Notes under the pieces: generated by a model
Seen by the model: the letters and a program-made list of their open reading frames with translations, nothing else
Told to the model about the DNA's origin: nothing
The model's database searches: none
Part shown: positions 4,161 to 7,043 of the stretch, in pieces
Position numbering within the stretch: position 1 is the first letter of the stretch
Layout of the letters: every line of letters starts with the position of its first letter
Origin: Fidelibacterota bacterium
Lineage (GTDB): Bacteria; Fidelibacterota; Marinisomatia; SCGC-AAA003-L08; TS1B11
Assembly: GCA_022564085.1 (NCBI GenBank)
Contig: JADFMC010000109.1
Span: forward strand, 1 to 7,043
DNA: 7,043 nucleotides
Reading direction: 5' to 3'
Position numbers and translations under genes: made by a program

Positions 4161-7043
4161 TCAATGGACCAACACCAGCTTCAGATGTGCGGTCTGATTG
4201 CCGGCCCGCAGTTCCGCCATATACGGCCCGGAGGCTACCGGGCTGCCCCGGTTGTCGCGGCCATCCCAGCCGACTGTGTACTGGCCGGCATACTGCTGCT
4301 CTGAGATCAAGGTACGCACCTTGCGGCCCATGGCGTCGAAAATGGTAATCACCACCTGAGAATAGCGGGGCACGATATACTGAATCCTGGTGCGCTCGCT
4401 GAAGGGATTGGGATAACTGGGGCCGATGTCCAGGAGCAGCTGCTGCGGCACGAACTCCACTGGTGATCGCAGTGATTCCAACATCAGCGGCAACGTATCG
4501 CCGGAGGTGGTTTGACCTTGGGCATCGCGAGCCAGCACCGTCCAGAAGTAAACCCCGGTGGAATCGAAATTAGCACTCAGCCGGTTCGTAAAACCGGCGG
4601 GCCGCTCCCTGAGCACCTGTTGCCGGGCTGCGCCCAGCAGTTGCCAGGTATAGGTAATGCGGTCGCCCGGATCATGGTTGGCACTTGGTTGCCAATCGAA
4701 GGCCAGCAGGGTGTCTTCGCCCGCGAATACCAGCCGGTGTTCCCATTCGGTGATCAGCGGCCCGTTAAGAGTGAAGGCCCCGGGCGGATCGTCCACCGGC
4801 GCCACCACCAGGTTGAATTCACTGCTCCCGGTGGCGCCTGAAAGGTCGATGACCGTCAACCGGATGAACAGCTCTCCTGACCAGTTCCGGGCGGGAGTTA
4901 TCAGCGTGCCTAGCCCGGTCTGCCGGAAGGTGAGGGGCAACGCCCCGCCCCCCACAGCGGCAAATTGCAGGGTGAGGTTCTCCGGTGGGTCGTCCACATC
5001 TGTAATAAACGCCCGCCAGCTGATAAAGCGCTCGCGGTCCTCCACCAAATCCAGGTCGGGCAGGGGGGCCACTTGCGGGGAGTCGTTGACCGCCACCACC
5101 GTCACCTGGAACAGGTCGAAAATCGCGGCGCTGGTGTCGGCGGCGTCCCGGGCGGTCACCACGAATGAGCGGCTGCCGAACCAATCGGGCTTTACCGATA
5201 GCAGCAACTCCCCCCGGCGGTTTTCCAGGCGGACAAAATTGTCCCCGGCCGTATTATATATATGGTAAGAGGTGGTCACCGGCTCCAATGTTTCATCCGG
5301 ATCATAGAAAAGATGCTCCAAGCGGCCTAAAATCAATGGGGTTTGGTCTTCGCGGATCACCAGGTCGGCCAACGGCATCACCAGCCGGGGCAGATCATTC
5401 ACCGGGGTAATCCTCAGGCGGAAGGTGTCGCTAACCGTTTGGCCGATTTCGTTCACCGCCTTGACCACCACGTCACCCGCGCCGTGGTAATTGGGGGTGG
5501 TAGCCACCGTCAGACGTTCATCCTTGGTTACCGTCACTGTAACAGCGGGGCCGAAATCGTGAGAGTAACTGTAAGTTACCCGGTGGTTGGGATCGTGGAA
5601 AATATCACCCAGGCCGGCCACCGTTACCGGTCCGGGAAAATCTTCCTGCCGGGTGATGTCTGGCAGCCGGCCCACCCGCAGCAGGGGGCGGTCCAGGCCC
5701 CGGCCGGCCAGGACTAGCCTCGCCTGGTGCGTAAGGCCCGCCGCTTTGTAGCTGATCACCAGGGTGTCCCGAAAGTCGACCATCTCCATGGGCCGAAAGT
5801 ACAGGGGGATAGCCAGGCGCCCTCCGGGGCGAACCACCAACTGTAGGGGCGGCACGGAAAAGGTGGCCTTACCGCTGGTTACATACGGCTGCAAATCCAG
5901 GGGGACCAGGCCCCGGTTGATCACTTGGACCGGCAGCATGGTGGTCTCCATCACCGGCTGATCAAGGAACCAGAGGGTATCCCCGGCGGGGGCCAACGGC
6001 AATGCCACGTCGGCGGTAACGGTAAAGGTTATCCCGGGGTCAGAGTGGCTTTCGTCCCGATAGCTATCATCAACTACCTGGCGGTAGTGCACTTCCCGGG
6101 CCAGAGCTCCCGGCCGACGGGCCAACAGACGCAGCGCCAGCTCTACCTGTTGCTTAGGCTGGAAAATCACCTGATCGGGTAGGGAGAGTAAAGCCAGTGA
6201 ATCGGCCCCGGCCGGTGACGAGCCGGTGGGCTCAGTGGGCAGGCGTAACTGGAGCGTCACCTTCTGCCTGGAGCGGTTGCGCAGCAGCACCCGGGGATAG
6301 TATTCGCTGCCGGCGTAGATGCGGCCCAAACTCAAAGTATCGGTTTGGAGCACTATCGGCGAGAGGGCCACACCAGCCGTAAAGATATGCTCCCGGCCCT
6401 CAATTTTATCCACCTGGAACGGCAGGATGATTGCGGCGGCCAGGGTATCCGCTGTACGTGGCATCCAGGAGACGGTCAAGTTAGTGACTTTCCCTGGAGC
6501 CAACACGGGGGGCAGTGAGGTGAGCTCCATATCTGGTGGGAGCTCCGGCCGGCCGGAGAAAAATATGGCTTGCCGCCCGCGGTTTTTCAGCGAGACGCGC
6601 TGGGTATATCTGAAACCGGTGAAAACATGGGACCATTGCACCTCAGGGGGGACTACCAGCAGCGGCGATTGCGGGATACAGAGTACCGACACTACCAGGG
6701 TATCAACCACACCGAACAGTGGTGCTCGCCAGGGGAAGGCCAGTTGCAGCCGGTGGGTATCCAGATCGGCCTGGGTGAAGCTCACCGGGAAGCGCACGAA
6801 CTGTCCCGGAAGCAGTTGCTGGGGGGCCAGCCCCACCTGGATCGCGGCGGGAGCCAGGACCGGGCCCAGGTGAATGGTCCCATCACCAAGGTTGGCCAGA
6901 TCCATGAATAGTGTGCGCGATTCACCTGGGAGCAGGAGCTCGAAAAACAGTTGCTCCAGGCTCGGGCTCAATTCCGGGCCGGGTACATAAACCGGCGCCT
7001 CCCCGGGCCCATCTAAAGTGTCCGGCCCTATGATGACTTGACC
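4161..7043 (-). CDS. Very large secreted multi-domain beta-repeat protein with C-terminal FlgD-Ig/T9SS-like sorting domain (N-terminus outside window)
   Basis: The frame is open to the right edge and reads from base 7043 (GQVIIGPDTLDGPGEAPVYV…). The TTG at 6971 is therefore not the start, and the gene continues beyond the window. 960 residues are visible, numbered from 7043. Residues about 25-450 hold roughly four ASH/choice-of-anchor-like beta units, each with a 'V.L.NRG/NRS' strand and an 'LAPG/VRPG…' turn (for example VSLKNRGRQ, VLLRNRSRQ, VQVINRGLV). Residues about 460-752 hold three cadherin-like repeats joined by 'PVND', 'AVND' and 'PVDD' linkers, with LADLVIRED and LPDLDLVED at the repeat starts. 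Residues about 753-855 look PKD/Ig-like (TYTWQLLG…GVYFWTVLARDAQG). Residues 872-960 are the sorting domain: IGPSYPNPFSERTRIQY, VVITIFDAMGRKVRTL, GWDGRDNRG, ASGPYMAEL. It is probably surface-exposed or released. No catalytic domain is visible, so adhesive or structural roles are inferred. A 111-bp gap separates it from the next operon. Confidence 0.88.
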   Translation of the reverse strand, partial: GQVIIGPDTLDGPGEAPVYVPGPELSPSLEQLFFELLLPGESRTLFMDLANLGDGTIHLGPVLAPAAIQVGLAPQQLLPGQFVRFPVSFTQADLDTHRLQLAFPWRAPLFGVVDTLVVSVLCIPQSPLLVVPPEVQWSHVFTGFRYTQRVSLKNRGRQAIFFSGRPELPPDMELTSLPPVLAPGKVTNLTVSWMPRTADTLAAAIILPFQVDKIEGREHIFTAGVALSPIVLQTDTLSLGRIYAGSEYYPRVLLRNRSRQKVTLQLRLPTEPTGSSPAGADSLALLSLPDQVIFQPKQQVELALRLLARRPGALAREVHYRQVVDDSYRDESHSDPGITFTVTADVALPLAPAGDTLWFLDQPVMETTMLPVQVINRGLVPLDLQPYVTSGKATFSVPPLQLVVRPGGRLAIPLYFRPMEMVDFRDTLVISYKAAGLTHQARLVLAGRGLDRPLLRVGRLPDITRQEDFPGPVTVAGLGDIFHDPNHRVTYSYSHDFGPAVTVTVTKDERLTVATTPNYHGAGDVVVKAVNEIGQTVSDTFRLRITPVNDLPRLVMPLADLVIREDQTPLILGRLEHLFYDPDETLEPVTTSYHIYNTAGDNFVRLENRRGELLLSVKPDWFGSRSFVVTARDAADTSAAIFDLFQVTVVAVNDSPQVAPLPDLDLVEDRERFISWRAFITDVDDPPENLTLQFAAVGGGALPLTFRQTGLGTLITPARNWSGELFIRLTVIDLSGATGSSEFNLVVAPVDDPPGAFTLNGPLITEWEHRLVFAGEDTLLAFDWQPSANHDPGDRITYTWQLLGAARQQVLRERPAGFTNRLSANFDSTGVYFWTVLARDAQGQTTSGDTLPLMLESLRSPVEFVPQQLLLDIGPSYPNPFSERTRIQYIVPRYSQVVITIFDAMGRKVRTLISEQQYAGQYTVGWDGRDNRGSPVASGPYMAELRAGNQTAHLKLVLVH
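4788..5666 (-). repeat. Three tandem cadherin-like protein repeats within the secreted protein gene
   Basis: Each unit is about 95-105 residues. Boundaries are marked by ITPVND, VVAVND and VAPVDD, and repeats two and three open with a similar 'PLxDLxxxED' stretch followed by 'F.DPDE' or 'ITDVDD' acidic clusters. The pattern matches cadherin-like/tandem-95 domains, in which the Asp-rich junctions usually bind calcium. The copies have diverged, so this is an old protein-level duplication and not a DNA-level repeat. The first unit (LPDITRQEDF…) is the least canonical. Confidence 0.7.

Noticed and set aside
4049..4161. Cotranscription of the large secreted protein with the lipoprotein operon
   Set aside because: The 111-bp gap has possible regulatory elements and the genes are functionally distinct. 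No terminator hairpin was seen, so read-through is possible, but there is no positive evidence for one operon.
4657..5268. 203-residue plus-strand reading frame opposite the secreted protein
   Set aside because: Arg/Ser-rich composition with no recognisable domain, lying antisense to well-conserved cadherin-like repeats. It is a GC-driven shadow frame.
6969..6971. TTG as the start codon of the large secreted protein
   Set aside because: The frame continues open without a stop to base 7043, no ribosome site precedes the TTG, and there is no signal peptide after it. The gene is simply cut by the window edge.
1..7043. CRISPR arrays, tRNA/rRNA genes, transposases, attachment sites or phage genes
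   Set aside because: No regularly spaced direct repeats, no cloverleaf-like segments and no mobile-element protein motifs were found; nearly all bases are within the five coding regions described.

Overview
The window is GC-rich and densely coding. It is probably a chromosomal segment from a didermic bacterium of the FCB group (Bacteroidetes/Ignavibacteria/Marinimicrobia/Latescibacteria-like lineages). This rests on three things: a large secreted protein ending in a FlgD-Ig/type IX-secretion-like sorting domain ('YPNPF' followed by a W-D-G-x-D core), a neighbouring secreted protein with the 'SLDGG...GDVG...W' domain common in those phyla, and a DUF4384/LPP20 lipoprotein pair. A precise phylum cannot be fixed from these features.

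Plus strand, 2-1766: the 3' two-thirds of a family M32 (carboxypeptidase Taq) metallocarboxypeptidase with all signature motifs intact. It overlaps by 23 bp a DUF502 inner-membrane protein. The pair looks like the tail of one transcription unit. A 129-bp convergent gap (1767-1895) holds a hairpin that probably terminates the leftward operon.

Minus strand, 4049-1896 (read right to left): a compact three-gene envelope operon. (i) A small secreted protein has a beta-rich N-terminal domain fused to what looks like only the C-terminal tail of a bacterial caspase-like (peptidase C14) protein, including a perfectly spaced EF-hand-type loop. (ii) A lipoprotein carries a C-terminal DUF4384 domain and is joined to (i) by a TGATG stop/start overlap. 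(iii) An LPP20-type lipoprotein has a strong AAGGAG site formed by the last codons of (ii). The tight coupling suggests the three act together at the outer membrane or in the periplasm. Caspase, DUF4384 and LPP20-like domains are known to co-occur, so this may be a derivative of that system without its protease core.

Minus strand, 7043-4161: the C-terminal 960 residues of a very large secreted protein. It has several ASH/'choice-of-anchor'-like beta domains, three cadherin-like repeats, one PKD/Ig-like domain and the terminal sorting domain. Its N-terminus lies beyond the right edge. A 111-bp gap separates it from the lipoprotein operon and contains a CRP-like half-palindromic site and AT-rich possible -10 elements.

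I see no tRNA, rRNA, CRISPR array, insertion sequence or phage gene, and no gene-free stretch longer than 300 bases. The most unusual item is the caspase-tail protein and its coupled lipoproteins.
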